A stretch of DNA of 64,000 bases from Anaspis maculata (Eukaryota > Arthropoda > Insecta > Coleoptera > Scraptiidae), in contig OX421968.1 of NCBI GenBank assembly GCA_949128115.1, forward strand, positions 28,194,377-28,258,376, written 5' to 3'. How positions within the stretch are numbered: position 1 is the stretch's first letter; the number at the start of each line of letters is the position of its first letter. Positions 21,676 to 33,324 of the stretch are shown here, one piece after another. The position numbers were made by a program, and so were the translations under genes. Under the pieces are notes generated by a model. That model ran no database searches. It worked only from the letters and a program-made list of their open reading frames with translations, and was not told where the DNA came from.

Positions 21676-23195
21676 TCATTTCGATTTGGAAAACCTCTGT
21701 ATTTGCTTTCTGGGAGTGGGCTGTCGTTGTCTGGCCAAGAACGAATAGCCTTGTCCTTGGCCCAAAATGGCCAGACGTTCGTCGATCGCTTCCCGGTGAC
21801 AAGTCATTCCCAGTTTGTAAAAAGCGGCGGCCAGAAGACGCTCTTCCCTTTCCTTCATGTGGGAAGCCTGCTGCAATGATGTCGCATCGCCGTTGCTTTT
21901 TCTGTTCAACTGTTCCACAACTTCCTGAGCTTTCACGCGACACCTCTCGTATTTGGCCTGAGTAATTTGAAGTTCGTTCTCTTTGGTCGCCAGAGCTTCC
22001 TGCAGCATGGCCACATTCTGCTTATACTCTTTAGTGAAGCTTTCAGAGGACGCCGCCGACTCTTTATCATCTTGGGGTTTGCCTTGCTCCTCGAGCTGAG
22101 CCTCCAGCTTTAGCACGCGCTGGTTCGCCGTGCGTTTCTGTACTTGGAGCGCTTCTATTCTGCTTCGGGCGTTCTCCAGCTCCGCTTTGTTACTTTCGTA
22201 TTCCTGGCTAGCCGCCTTCAGCAATTTGTTCTCTTTTTCGAAGTGCCGAAGACGTTCCTTCATCTCGGTCGGCGTCAGCAGATCTGACATCGGAGCGCCG
22301 CTTCTGCCTTTTGGTTGCCCTACGATTTTCAATTCGACAACCTCTTCTTTCAATCCGTCGCGCTCCTGTGCTATTCGATCCTTTTCACCCCGCAAAGCTA
22401 CAAACTGGGCCTCGACCTTTTCGAAATTGAACTGAGCCTTGTCTGCTCGCTGCGTTTCTTCATCTAGTTTCTGTTCAATTTCTGCCAATTGTTTTTTGTA
22501 AGTCTCGCACTGATTTCTCCAGCCATTTGTCTTGGTCAGTTCCTCTTCGTACTCCAAATTCTTTTGCAAGTATTCTATGTTTTTTTCTTCTAACATTTGG
22601 AGCGTTTTTTTAATGTCGCTGTATTTTTCTAATTTTTTTCTCAACGAAGCGACAGTGATTTCTAAATCTTGCACTTTGACTGCGCTTTCGGAAAGCGCAT
22701 CGACTTTGTCCTTCAATCTGGAAGTATCGTTGGCGGCCAGCTGCAGCTCTGCGATTTTCTTTTGATTGTTCTCAATTTGTTTTTCTTGTTCGTCGACTTT
22801 GGCTTTGAAATCGTCCCGCATGGCCACGACCTCTACCAGTTGCTCCTTCAATGCTTCATTTTGTTTCCGAAAATCAACGTTCCGACCTTCTTTGCCTTTC
22901 AGACTTTCATTTTCCAACGTCAACATGTGTTTCTCTTCCAGCAAATTCTGAACTTGAATCTCCAGCTGTTGGCACTGCTGAATGAGCGTTGTTTTGGCTT
23001 CCTTAGCAGCTTCTAATTCACCGATCATTCGATTGACCTTTGCATCAGGATCTAGAATTAGAGAGCTAAATCCTGGACGTCCCGTCACTTCTTCTAGTTC
23101 CTGTATTGCTTGCATAATATTCCTCTGGACCAATTCTTCCATCTCCGTCATCCTCGGGATGTACTCTTGCTTTCTTTCGCAGTATATTGCACACC
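21676..23195 (-). CDS. hook: Hook microtubule-adaptor protein, coding exon 2 (coiled coil and C-terminus)
   Basis: This single 1520-bp exon encodes about 506 residues and ends with TGA at 21676-21678. It opens with GCAIYCERKQEYIPRM, the conserved end of the Hook N-terminal domain (animal Hooks read GCA-NCE-KQ-YI here). A long heptad-rich coiled coil follows, for example KIAELQLAANDTSRLKDKVD and later NVAMLQEALATKENELQ. It finishes with the family signature around RLLAAAFYKLGMTCHREAID and FLARQRQPTPRK. Hook proteins link dynein/dynactin to endosomal cargo. The acceptor is GTGGCAG|GG at 23196. One base from exon 1 (G) plus GG here completes the Gly codon, so the phases match exactly. An in-frame GTG at 23202 lies in the intron and is not a start. 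Having nearly the whole coiled coil in one exon is notable. Confidence 0.96.
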
Positions 23196-24588
23196 CTGCC
23201 ACAATAATAAATAAAAAAAAGTGAAAAAATAGACACTGAAAAAAGTAGCAAAATGTTTACAGGGTGGGCAAATTTGTATGTTCTCGAGAACTCTTCAATC
23301 ATCAGATATATTGAAAAACGGATGACCCTTTCTCTCTTTTTTCAAGCGAAACTCAATGGTGAAAACTAAAATTGAATATCATTTTTTGTTTTCAAGTTCA
23401 AAGCAAAAGCTGCTGACTTAAGGAACCTTTTTTACCATACATATAACTTCAACATGCCACTGAGGGATATAGAAGAATACCTTTTTAATTTAAAAGCAAA
23501 AGTTCCATTTTTCGATATTCTGATGATTGACGATATCCCCTTGTTATTTTTCGAACTCTAGAGGAAAGTAATCAACACATTCTTCAAGCACTTTTTTGAT
23601 TACAATAAAATAGTACTGACAGATTTGACATATCTTCAATCATTTTTCTGGTTATAACATAAGTTGTATACTAATAGGCTACCAGCTCAAGAAGTTGAAC
23701 TTCGGAATGACAGAGAGTAAAAACGCCGTGAAATGCCGAAGGCAATTTAGCAGGAACGCTCCCGCAATATACAGGGATGTACCGGAATTAGTGTTACAAA
23801 ACTCACAGGGAGATAGAAAATTGAAAAATGAGGGGACTTTCCTTATAAACACCCTCGCAAACGCATAATAACGGAGATACAGGCCTTCAACAAAACAGTT
23901 TTTTTGCATAACTTTTGAACCGTTCAACCGATTTCGGTCAAATTTGAACTTGAGTTTACTGAATCAGGTCTCAATTGATCAATAGTAACGCATTTCATCA
24001 AACATTTTTAGGGGCGAAGATAATAGGGGGTGCCCTCCCCCTTTTCCCCCTAGCTTTGACGTCCCCAAAAGTTTTTGGAAATTGTTTCAATTTTGGAATT
24101 CTACGTTCAATTGAAAGAAAAAAGTTACTCTTGCAAAAATTTTATTAGAGGCTTAGTTTTCGAGATATTTGGGATTGAAACATTGCAAAACATCTCGAAA
24201 TCGCCACTTTCTTGAGCATAAAAATTAAAATTCAAGAAAACCCATGATTCGTCAATTGGAATGAGTTTTCTAGGTGTTTTGAGTTGATAAACCATCATTT
24301 TCGTAGAGAAACATGGAGTTTTTCAGAAAAAAAAAACAATTTGGGCCCTGGAAAGTGGCGATTTCGTGATGTTCTCTGATGTTTCAAACCCCGAGTCAAA
24401 CCCAAATATCTTGAAAATGATCTAATCAAAATTTTGCAACAGTAACTTTTTTCTTTAAATTGAACGTAGAATTCAAAAATTAAAACCGTTTCCAAAATTA
24501 TACGGGGGGTTAAAAATAGGGGGAAAAGGGGGAGGGTACCCCCTATTATCTTCGCCCCTGAAAATGCCTGATGAAATTCGTTATTATA

Positions 24589-25412
24589 CACACATCAAAA
24601 GAATCTAGGGGACAAGCAAATTCAGACGATTTCTAAAATCATCATAACTTTTGATTGCCGTCAGCGATTTCATATCTGTTTTCAGTGTTCGATAGTCCAA
24701 TCCTTCGTTCTCATGTCTTGATCACGTCGAATACGAACAATGTTTTATAATGTTTCTACAGGGTGATCAATGGAACAGTGTGAAATTGCCAAAAGTTCAG
24801 TACAAGCGCCATTTCCCAAAAAAAATAATTTATGCATCTCAATAGCACAGTTATGAAGACTGGTATTTCAACTTCAGTAGCGTTTTTGAATTTTGAAAGT
24901 CGAAGGTTAATTGCCAAAGATATTGATCATTTTCTGCCGCCATGTTGAACTTCCAAGAAAGTGATCCGATTTTATTGAAACTTGGATTACACTCATATCT
25001 GGTTTCAGTGATTGGAATTACAAGGTCAAATGTCTTTCTCGGTCACTTCCAAGCCGCCACATTCAACTTTTATGTAAATGATTCGATTCTAGTGTGTTTC
25101 AAGTTTCATTCAAATTGAATCATTTATGTAAAAAGTTCAATATAGCGGCTCGAAACTGATCGAAAGTGACATTTGACCTTGAAATTCCAATTACTTGAAC
25201 CAGACATGAGTGTGTTCCAAGTTTCAATGAAATCGGATCACTTTCTTCTTTCTTGGAAGTTCAACATGGCACAAAATGATCAATATCTTTGGCAATTCAC
25301 CTTCGATTTCCAAAATTCAAAAACGTTACTGAAGCTGAAACATCGATCTTCACAACTGTGCTATTGGAATGCATGAAATATTTCTTTTGAGAAATCGCGC
25401 TCGTACTGAACT
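24589..25412. mobile_element. Truncated copy of the CACACATCAAAAGAATC family
   Basis: It starts CACACATCAAAAGAATCTAG after TA, like the complete element at 47167-48197. It includes the inner CAGGGTGATCAATGGAACAG element and its near-palindrome (CTTGGAAGTTCAACATGG-type arms). The outer right arm is missing: the match stops near 25412 at TACTGAACTTT. It lies at the centre of the palindrome 23772-26525. Confidence 0.75.
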
Positions 25413-25607
25413 TTTCAAAAAGTATGCAGAAAAAACTGTTTCTAAAAACAGTTTTTTTTTCATAACTCTTGAACCGTTCAACCGATTTCAGTCAAATTTG
25501 GACTAAAGTTTACTGAAACATGTATCTTTTGAGTAATAATAACGCATTTCATCAAACATTTTTGGGGGCGAAGATAATAGGGGGTGCCCCCCCCTTTCCC
25601 CCCTATT

Positions 25608-25763
25608 ATTTATTTAGCGTATGGCATACATGCTACAGACAAGAGGTACCTACCTCGAGAGGTACTATAATAATAGTAATAGAAAGTACTTAATATAACG
25701 AGTATATAAAAAAGTAAATGTAAAAAAGTAAATAAATAAATAAAAAGAAATAATTAATCAGAT
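25608..25763. mobile_element. Short retroposed insertion with 16-bp duplication
   Basis: The 16-bp sequence CCCTTTCCCCCCTATT occurs at 25592-25607 and 25764-25779, flanking a 156-bp insert. The insert begins ATTTATTTAGCGTATGGCAT and ends in an A-rich TAAATAAATAAATAAAAAG tail. The long duplication and A-rich tail indicate target-primed reverse transcription, so this is a SINE or a severely 5'-truncated LINE. It interrupts the right arm of the 23772-26525 palindrome. Confidence 0.8.
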
Positions 25764-26879
25764 CCCTTTCCCCCCTATTTTTGACCTACTCAAATATTTT
25801 TGGAAATTGTTTCAATTTTTGATTTCTACGTTTAATTTGAAGAAAACAGTTACTTCTGCAAAATTTTGATTAGGGGCTTAGTTTCCGAGATATTTGGGAT
25901 TCAAACATTGCAAAACACCTCGAAATCGCCACTTTCTTGGGCCTAAAAATTAAAATTCAAGAAAACTAATGATTCGTCAACTGAAATGAGTTTTCTGGGT
26001 GTCTCAAGTTGATAAACCATTATTTTCGGTGAGAAACATGGGGTTATTCAGAAAAAAACAATTTGGGCCCTGGAAAGTGGCGATTTCGTGATGTTTTCTA
26101 ATGTTTCAAACTCAAATATCTTGAAATGAAGCCTCTGATCAAAATTTTGCAAGAGTAATTTTTTTCTTTAAATTGAACGCAGGATTCAAAAATTGGAACA
26201 ATTTCCAAAAATATTTGAGTAGGTCAAAAATAGGGGGAAAAGGGGGAGGGCACCCCCTATTATCTTCTCCTCTAAAAATGTTTGATGGAATGCGTTATCA
26301 TTATTCGATATAGACCCGTTTCAGTAAACTTTAGTTCAAATTTGACTGAAATCGGTTGAACGGTTCAAGAGTTATGGAAAAAAAACTGTTTTTAAAAAAC
26401 AACTTTGAAGGCCTGTATCTTTGTTATTATACGTTTGGGAGGGTATGTTTATTGACAAAAGTCCCCTTATTTTTCAATTTTCTATCTCCCTGTGAGTTTT
26501 GTAACACTAATTCCGGAACACCCTGTAGAAAAATGGCTACTTCACCGAGTCCAACATCGAATAGCGAAAACAGTGAAATGGAATAATTATTGTGAGTACA
26601 AATAGCAATATTCCTCACTCAACTTTAAATTGCATTAGGAACCGAATGGTAGTAGTATGAGCACCTACTGTAAACTTTGTGGTTCAACTCTACCTGTATG
26701 ACACCAGACAAATTTTACCCTTTTTCCTTTTTTTTAGAGAAAGGAAAACAAAACATACTGATCCCTTTGTCACCCTTCTGGGAACAACTCACCATTCCAT
26801 AATAACTGAGCATGGCTCACATGTAAACAAATTTGGAGAAGAAGGCAGAGAAAACACGAACGTCCATAATTTTAACATA

Positions 26880-27137
26880 TCGTCCCTTGCCAGGCAAAGC
26901 AACGTAAGCGCCATTCTGGCAAAAATGAGTTCTTGATCTTGTTGGGAAAGTCTCACTGAGCCGCGTCAAATAAGTAAACTATTAAGAGCACTAAAATATA
27001 CTTAATTGTACATTGCATAACATGAAACATGCAAACTGAATACTCTTTCGTGGGCAATTTGCAATCAACACGATTTTTTGTCTCTCCTCTGGAGTTGCTG
27101 AAATGTCGCTAACGTTGTTTTGCCTGGCAAGGAACGA
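26880..27137. mobile_element. TA-flanked MITE, 258 bp, in the hook intron
   Basis: TCGTCCCTTGCCAGGCAAAG at the left faces TTTTGCCTGGCAAGGAACGA at the right, and TA lies outside each end (26878-26879, 27138-27139). The inverted repeats extend through AACGT-AGCG. It is non-coding, and the Tc1/mariner-like assignment is from the TA target only. Confidence 0.72.
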
Positions 27138-27140
27138 TAT

Positions 27141-27660
27141 ACAGGGTGGTCCGATTTTTATGTTATTAAATTTTAGGATCGATAGAGAATGAAGAATAAA
27201 GGGGACTTTCTCCAGAAAACATATTTGAGAAATGCCTATTAACAGAGATACAGCCCTTCAAATTTGGAAATAAATAATCGTTTTTTTTCGCATAACTTTT
27301 GAGCCGTTTAACCGGTTTGATTCAAAATAGAACCAAAGGTTTACTGAAATTATCTCCTGTCGAACATAATAACATTATGTTCATATAATCATAACATGTT
27401 CCATAAAAAAATTTCAAGGGCGTAGACATTAGGGGGTGTCCCTACTTTTCCTCCCCTATTTTTCACCCCCCTAGTTATTTTTGGAAACTGTTAATAATTT
27501 TGAATTCTACGTTCGATTTAGAAAAAAAGTCACTCTTGCAAAATTTTGATTAGAGGCTTCGTTTAGAAGATATTCAACTTTGGAAAACATCCCGGAATCG
27601 CTACTTTCTAGAGCCCAAATTGTTTTTTTTTTCTGAAAATTTCTCGTGTTTTGGAAAAAA
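27141..27660. mobile_element. Half-copy related to the 23772-26525 family
   Basis: It starts with CAGGGTGGTCCGATTTTTATG. The following order of blocks matches the left arm of 23772-26525: a GGGGACTTTC region, GAGATACAG, GCATAACTTTTGA-CCGTT, AGGGGGTG and TTTTGGAAA. The opposite arm is not present, so it is a broken palindrome or an ancestral single-arm form. Confidence 0.55.
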
Positions 27661-28827
27661 TGGTGGTTCATCAACTTAGAAATTCTAGAAAACCTATTTC
27701 AGCTGAGAAATCATGAGTTTTTTTGGATTTTAATTTAAAAAAAAGAGTTTTTATCTTCATCTCTCAGGGAGAAATATAAAAGATACTTCTACCCTGCTGC
27801 AAATATAGCCTTAAATTAAGTTTTTCATCCTCTAAACTGATTTTTTTTTTCCATCGATTGAACATTCAATCCTCTACAGTTGTGACACTCACAATTTTCG
27901 GATATATCTGCTTGTTCTCGGAGCATTCAAGGTAGAATGTCACGCGGAGAGTTTCTCCATTTCTTAATTATTGATTATTGTATATCTTTATTTTTCCATT
28001 TCTTGATTACTGATTATATATTTTATCACTACTATTTCCTTGGACCGTTCCTTCAATGTTCCTAGCTTCCTAACAATGTTCATACATCTCTTCCCGTTCT
28101 CGAAACGTTCCAGAAGAAAGACCACAACGCAAGTTTATCCATCTTCTAAATTCTTTTTACCATGGTTCTTATTCAGTTTTTCATTCTCTATATTGCCATG
28201 TTTTTTCCATTGAATCCCTAATAATTTCAACTTTAACATAAAAATCGTCCCATTTAACTGGACCAATACAAATGTCAAGTTTGTTGGTTCTCCTCTGCAG
28301 GTGATGAAGTGTGATGCCCTCATTCTATTTAGGTACCTATCCATAAAAAAGAAATAATATCTTCCTTGGCAATCGGAAGTTACCAGGTTTGAAAGTCTTA
28401 GTACTTTTTGCTTCTACTCACCTCCAACTGCACCAAAACATTAAATCATGAAATAGTTGAATAATTGAGTATTTTTTGGTAAATTTAAGCGCAGAAAAAA
28501 AAAAGCATACTAAAAAGAAAATTGTCGGAAAATGTTCAGTTCATAACAGCACGCAAGCATTCTCTGTGGTCAGTCAAGGGGCATTACACTAGAATTCACC
28601 AGAGAAAATCCTCGATTAGCTATTTCATGATTAAATTCTTTGGTGCAACCGGGGGTTAATGCTTCAAATTTATCATAACAATTTTAGAAAGTAATATGGA
28701 GATATATGTTGAGTACTTTTCCAATTGAAACCTTACAATTTTGATTTGAACTAGAAATGGCAGGGACTGGTACACTATTGCCGGAAATTGTTACCCACCC
28801 TGAGCATTCCGGTCCAACAATACTAAC

Positions 28828-29218
28828 CTAGTATCAACCTCAGCAGTTTGGCGAGGTTCACGGGATCTCCGTTTGCAATTTCCGTGGCATCCGGACATGC
28901 AACCTTGTGCAGCTGCAACGAGAGCACATCCTGAAAGTATTCCTTAACAGCTTCGACGATTTTCTTCACGTTGCTGACCCTGATGTAGCTTGAGCTGGTG
29001 TCCTTCTTGATTTTCGGCTCCAGCTTGTTGAACTGCTCGGGGGCGATTTGAATGAGTGCCTCGAGCATCGCCACCCCGTCGCAAAGCTCGTCGATGTTCC
29101 TTGCCCGGTTCTGCACTATGGTCTGGAACCACTTCATCAAGCTCTCGCACATCTGATTGCTGGAATTCATGCTGTCTCGCTTCTTTGCCTGTAATCCATT
29201 AGCGTTATGGACGGACAT
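28828..29218 (-). CDS. hook: Hook microtubule-adaptor protein, coding exon 1 (N-terminal domain)
   Basis: This exon encodes the Hook N-terminal (calponin-homology-like) domain, which contacts dynein light intermediate chain. It reads CESLMKWFQTIVQN, then ELCDGVAMLEALIQIAPEQF, RVSNVKKIVEAVKEYF and NLAKLLRLIL. These match the known family landmarks: a leading Trp in the first helix, DGVA, SN-KK and LL-LILG. The donor is CTAG|GTTAGT at 28827. Two starts are possible: ATG at 29218 gives 636 residues in total, and ATG at 29170 gives 620. The second leaves 6 residues before the conserved MCESLMKW, close to the Drosophila spacing, and has A at -3. TTACAG near 29188 could be an acceptor instead, so the 5' end is uncertain. 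Upstream 369 bp are unique sequence. HUWE1 is divergent to it. Confidence 0.94.
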
Positions 29219-29587
29219 TACAAATCTTGTTTTTACCTTTTTCTTTTTGTATGATGATTATTCTGTTCTGTGGCCGTGAGTCTCGATCACATTCTGTTTC
29301 TGTTACTTACCTAGGTGCTGAGATATGTAGGTACCTATTATGTCTGGTTGTGTCCACTGTCCAGTCCTGTCGTTCTACTCAGGAGCAGCTCAGGAGGGTT
29401 CTGGTTCTACTCGTTCTCAAGCCTTCGCCCTTGAGGCCTGTGCAGGCTGGCGACTTGTCAGCGTCAGTCGGTTTTCACTGCTATCAGCCAAGGTTCAGAG
29501 AGGAGACAAGAGAATTCAGCTCTCTATGGAACTCAGAACAAAAACAGTGAACACTGACTGTCACTGTCAGCTGTCAACAGAGACGTG
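29219..29587 (-). promoter_or_regulatory. Upstream region of hook (candidate 5' UTR and promoter)
   Basis: This unique stretch lies between the Hook start and the first mobile element. It is moderately GC-rich, with a TACCTAGGTGCTGAGATATG region and many CAG/CTG words. I see no clear TATA box. Its identity as a promoter is inferred from position only. Confidence 0.35.
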
Positions 29588-31100
29588 GTCCAGACGGACG
29601 GTCGCCAGTCATTGAATCGAAAGTCATAGCACCGAACGTCGTACAAACAATCCCATTACAATCCACACGCGCCATATTAAATCAGTGACGCTCAACAAGT
29701 CGACTCGAAATTCGACTCGGAGCTTGTGAAGTGTTGAAAATTGTGGCTATTAGCCATCTCCTTGGTCTAGTATGTTCACCTGTACCGTGATTCTAGTCGG
29801 CTGTGAGATTTTGTTTTTAAGTTTCCAAATCTGAAATATAGAAAATCCCCAAAACTTTGCGGTTGGCTGTTCTGGCTTCATTTAGCTGTCGTCGTTCGGA
29901 CCACTGGATGTCCGACGCTTTTTCCATTATATTGGAAAACGTAGTCGTTTTTCGACCTGTTTTTAATTTTCGCCAATGAACAAATAAATTAAAGCAGCTT
30001 TGACATTTGACAGGTGTCAAAAATATTTCTAACCTCTCGAAGCCGGTTCAACTTTAGGTTGATTCAAGCTAAAAAAGTACTAGGCCTTCGTCCAAAAAAA
30101 GGGGTTCCATGGAATCATCAATCCTTTCACCTCTTGCAGTCGAAAAGACACGACGAATAATGAAGAACTATAGGTACTGGCAAGACAAGGAACATCCCAG
30201 CAGGCCTGCAGTTGCAGCAGGATTTACGTATAAAAAGTTAATTAAACCGAATTTCAAAAAACCCAGCCGCTCAAAGTTGCATATTGGACCGAAATTCATG
30301 TGAGTACCTTCAGTTTGTAATTTGCTTCCGTTTTGGAGCTTGGCAGAACGAGTTTTTGTCGGCCTTGAATGGCCGTCGTCAAGATGACTTAAATTGAAGG
30401 CGACCCCGTAGGGTTTTGGTGTTTAAATGATGGTAATACAGCTCTGCGCCCCTCTAGTGGCATTTCCACATGACAAGGTCCGTTTTTCAAGATTTTAATA
30501 TCAATTTATAAGAAATATAACTTTACTTCCAGAGAAGTCAGTTTCACACCAGGTAAAAAGGCGGCAAGCCTACAATGCTAAAGTAGAAAATTTGCCCAGC
30601 CAACTAGAGTCACAGTACAAGTGAACCTACTTTAGTCGTAGCAGCGGTACACCAAATTATTCTGCACTTGATTTCGATTATTTTCAGTACAGATGATCAT
30701 TGGACCTGTTCAAGGCTTCAAGCGTTTTGACCCGGATAGCACCACCAAATTTGCCCCTTACGAACGGAGGGGAGGGGGTATCTTCAGAATTTGAAGTTTC
30801 AAGCTCCAGGTCTAGTATGGTCCAATCAAGGGGAGAGGTGCCATATGAATGGGACACGTTTTTTCAAAAATTCACCAGACCATTATTTGTAACATTCAGT
30901 CAGCTATACTTGCCTGTAGCATTGCTTCTATGAATAAGAACATATTGGCGTGAGAAAAACTCTTTTGTTTTCACGTGAACAAAAATTACAATTTTAAACA
31001 AACAAAAATTGCAATGCACTGTATGTTTTGAGTGGGACAGCTGTATTGAATGGGAGAAAAGGACCATAACTAAAAACAAAAAATTACTGTTCATACTGTT

Positions 31101-31335
31101 CATACGAGACAAGTGTGAGTTCCACGTTTCTTGACAATCGTTCCATTATTAATAAGAAATTTCAATATGGCGCCCAAAGATGACGGAGAAATCATAAAAT
31201 TCATCTTGAAAATACGAATGATCATACGGGGCAAAGGGTATGAGTTTCAACTTTCATGAAAATCCTTCCACCGATGAGAGATTTCAATATGGCGGCCAAG
31301 TTGGAGTCGAAATCATGAAATTCAGCTTGAAAATG
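31101..31335. repeat. Two-copy tandem repeat, ~123-bp period
   Basis: Units start at about 31101 and 31224 (CATACGAGACAAG / CATACGGGGCAAAG). They share AGATTTCAATATGGCG, GAAATCAT-AAATTCA and CTTGAAAAT. The second unit is interrupted at its end by the hAT insertion at 31344 and resumes after 33126. Confidence 0.65.
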
Positions 31336-31343
31336 AGAATACA

Positions 31344-32690
31344 CAGTGGCGGACTAAGGGGTGGGCGGTGGGGGCGGTCCGCCTCGGGCCTCGGGGCCTC
31401 AATCATCTGATGGGGCCCCCAATTCCCCTTGTTTGTAAAAAATACTACAAAAAAATTGGGATAAAATCCAAAAATTTCAATTTTTTCCCTCGATGATAAT
31501 TTTTTTCGCATATTACTTCGGTGAGAAACATTGTTTTCCTATTTTTTACATTTTAAAGTTACCTTGGCAGGCCCCATGACAATAGGTCTGGGGGCCTACA
31601 CAGAGGCAATATAGGTGTGTCTGTATAGCTTGTCTCTGGTCTGTATCACTGAATCTCTGCGAATTATTTTCACTTTACGCTTTAGGGGCTCCGGCCCAGG
31701 ATATCACAGTGCCAGGGGCCTCAAGACTTTTGAAATTTTGTATTTTATTATTTCTTTTCAAAAGAGGGGAAAAAGAAAACAACAAAATTATCTTGTCTGC
31801 GCGCTGCAGGTAGTAAACTATTCCTATTTCTAGTATTTCTAGTATTCCTAACTTTATATGTACGAGTAGGTTTTAGCATTAAGTCAACAGTCCAAATCCA
31901 ATTCAACACCCCAAGTTGGAACCGAAAACTTCTTGTAGGTACTGGTTGTCAGTGGCATAGCCAAGTGAGGCGAAAGTGGGCGAATGACCCCACCCCTCTA
32001 CCTCCCAAGCGCCCGCGGCACTTCATCCCACACTGAACCGATACAGAAAAAAATTCTGGCGAAACTTTCAAGAAGCGCAAAAAATTTCTGGAAAGAAATT
32101 TGATCATCAAGTAATTTTGGTGAAAACGTCAAAAACCGAAATCGCAACACGCATGCTACTACATGCGTTTCTCATACTATTCTCTGGCCTATTCTTGCTT
32201 AAGTTATCACATTGTCTTCTGGGGTGCATCTTCCAGCAGTCACAGGGCTTTTGTAGGCCAAAAAAGAATCATGAGACTAATCTTTGATCTTTCGTATTAA
32301 CAATCATGCAGACCGGTTTTCATGGAGCAGAAAATTCTGCCTTTGCCCTGCATCTACATTTATAAATGTTTATTACTAGTTAAAAACAATGTACACCCTC
32401 TTGAAAGAAACTGTGATCATCACAGCTATTCCAGTAGGCACCGACATTCTTTAGTCACATCTAGTCATAATTCTAGTCAGTATGAAAAGTCTCCGAGTTA
32501 CAGGGGTATACAAATGTATAATAAGCTACCACATAAGTTCAAAACTATGACCTCCAAAGAATTTTCTAAACATGTCAAGGATCTGCTGCTGTTCCATTGT
32601 TTCTACTCTGTCGACGAGTATATGTTATGTGATTTGTAATTGTTATCTGTGATATTATGTTACTGTCGAATCAACATTGTTCATGATATG

Positions 32691-32733
<43 letters not shown>

Positions 32734-33126
32734 TTGTTTGACGTGTACATCCGACACTTCGGCCCCGTACAAATAAAATTCTATTCTATTCTATTATATT
32801 TATGAAATATACCGATTGTCATCAGCATCATTATTATTATGCCCAAAAAATTTTGCTTGCGGCGCTACTTTTCCCTGACTTGCACCCTCGCCGTTGCCTT
32901 TGTCTTCTCCGCCCTTAAATTCTGACTGCGCTACTGAGCTACTGTGTTTTTTATATGTAGTCAAGTTAACAACTCATTTTTTGTTTCTTAGGCTTTTGCT
33001 CAATTATGGCTGGGCAGGGCGGGCCAAAAAGTCTGCCGGCCCCCCTTCATATTCTCAACTTTCACTCCTTAGGGGCCCTATCTCACAATTCCGCCCCGGG
33101 CCCCCATTTCCCTTAGTCCGCCACTG
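31344..33126. mobile_element. hAT-type element, 1783 bp, hosting a LINE remnant
   Basis: The inverted repeats CAGTGGCGGACTAAGG are perfect over 16 bp, and the exact 8-bp duplication AGAATACA is at 31336-31343 and 33127-33134. The subterminal sequence is G-rich at the left and C-rich at the right (GGGGCC-type), so the ends pair further inward. No hAT transposase is visible. A second hAT-like end (CAGTGGCATAGCCAAG, near 31950) could mark another nested insertion, but I found no matching duplication. Confidence 0.92.
32150..32805 (+). pseudogene. 3' remnant of a non-LTR retrotransposon (reverse transcriptase C-terminal region)
   Basis: One frame (about 32162-32299) reads LSYHIVFWGASSSSHRAFVG followed by QKRIMRLIFDLS. 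This is the conserved post-polymerase region of Jockey/CR1-like LINEs (sYgi-WG, QKr--R-I). A frame shift then gives ILPLPCIYIYKCLL, RHRHSLV, SPSYRGIQMYNKLPHKFK and FYSVDEYM, again the typical end of these proteins. The end carries (ATTT)n at about 32695-32735, then AATAAAATTCTATTCTATTC. The stop and shift make it a pseudogene. The 5' part is absent, as usual for truncated LINE insertions. It sits inside the hAT element 31344-33126. Confidence 0.85.
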
Positions 33127-33324
33127 AGAATACATAATATATAAACAGATCAAAGATTGAAGTGGTCCACCCCAAAAACTCGCTCAGGTTCAAATGAGGA
33201 TATCGTGACGAAAAATGAAGCGATTTGAAAAAAGATGGTGTTAGTGATTCAAGTGTTCTTCTGACTGCAAGTTTCATATTTGAAACTATTTATATTCGTG
33301 TTTACTGATATACTGTATGATATA

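Larger units (their letters stand above)
23772..26525. mobile_element. 2.75-kb TA-flanked palindromic element in the hook intron
   Basis: The ends CAGGGATGTACCGGAATTAG and its near-complement (CTAATTCCGGAACACCCTG) are each next to TA. The arms pair over roughly 800 bp (23772-24580 against 25440-26525). They include GAACCGTTCAACCGATTTC and an AGGGGG(T)GCCC-rich block that occurs on both sides. The centre holds a truncated copy of the 47167-48197 family (24589-25412), and the right arm holds a retroposed piece (25608-25763). The TA duplication fits Tc1/mariner-like mobilisation. No ORF is seen. Confidence 0.82.
23196..28827 (-). other. hook intron, 5.6 kb, filled with transposons
   Basis: The intron is bounded by donor G|GTTAGTA (28827) and acceptor TTGTGGCAG (23196). 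It contains the palindromic element 23772-26525, a MITE at 26880-27137 and a half-copy at 27141-27660. A solitary TACAGGGTGGGC end lies near 23259. The 27660-28827 part shows nothing recognisable. Confidence 0.85.

Noticed and set aside
23196..23202. Start codon for Hook just upstream of 23195
   Set aside because: The codon is GTG inside the intron, and the conserved peptide continues from exon 1 across an exact splice junction.
22130..23224. Plus-strand frames opposite the Hook exon
   Set aside because: They are reverse-strand shadows of the long Hook coding exon and carry no domain.
30109..30300. Candidate exon (starts MESSILSPLAVEKTRRIMKN) ending at a strong GTGAGT donor
   Set aside because: No known domain, and joining to the nearest acceptor (30688, TTTTCAG) gives a stop after about 16 codons. 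It may be an eroded TE exon but cannot be supported.
31950..32939. A further hAT element starting CAGTGGCATAGCCA and ending near GCGCTACTG
   Set aside because: Ends match at only about 10 of 14 bases and the flanking 8-mers differ.
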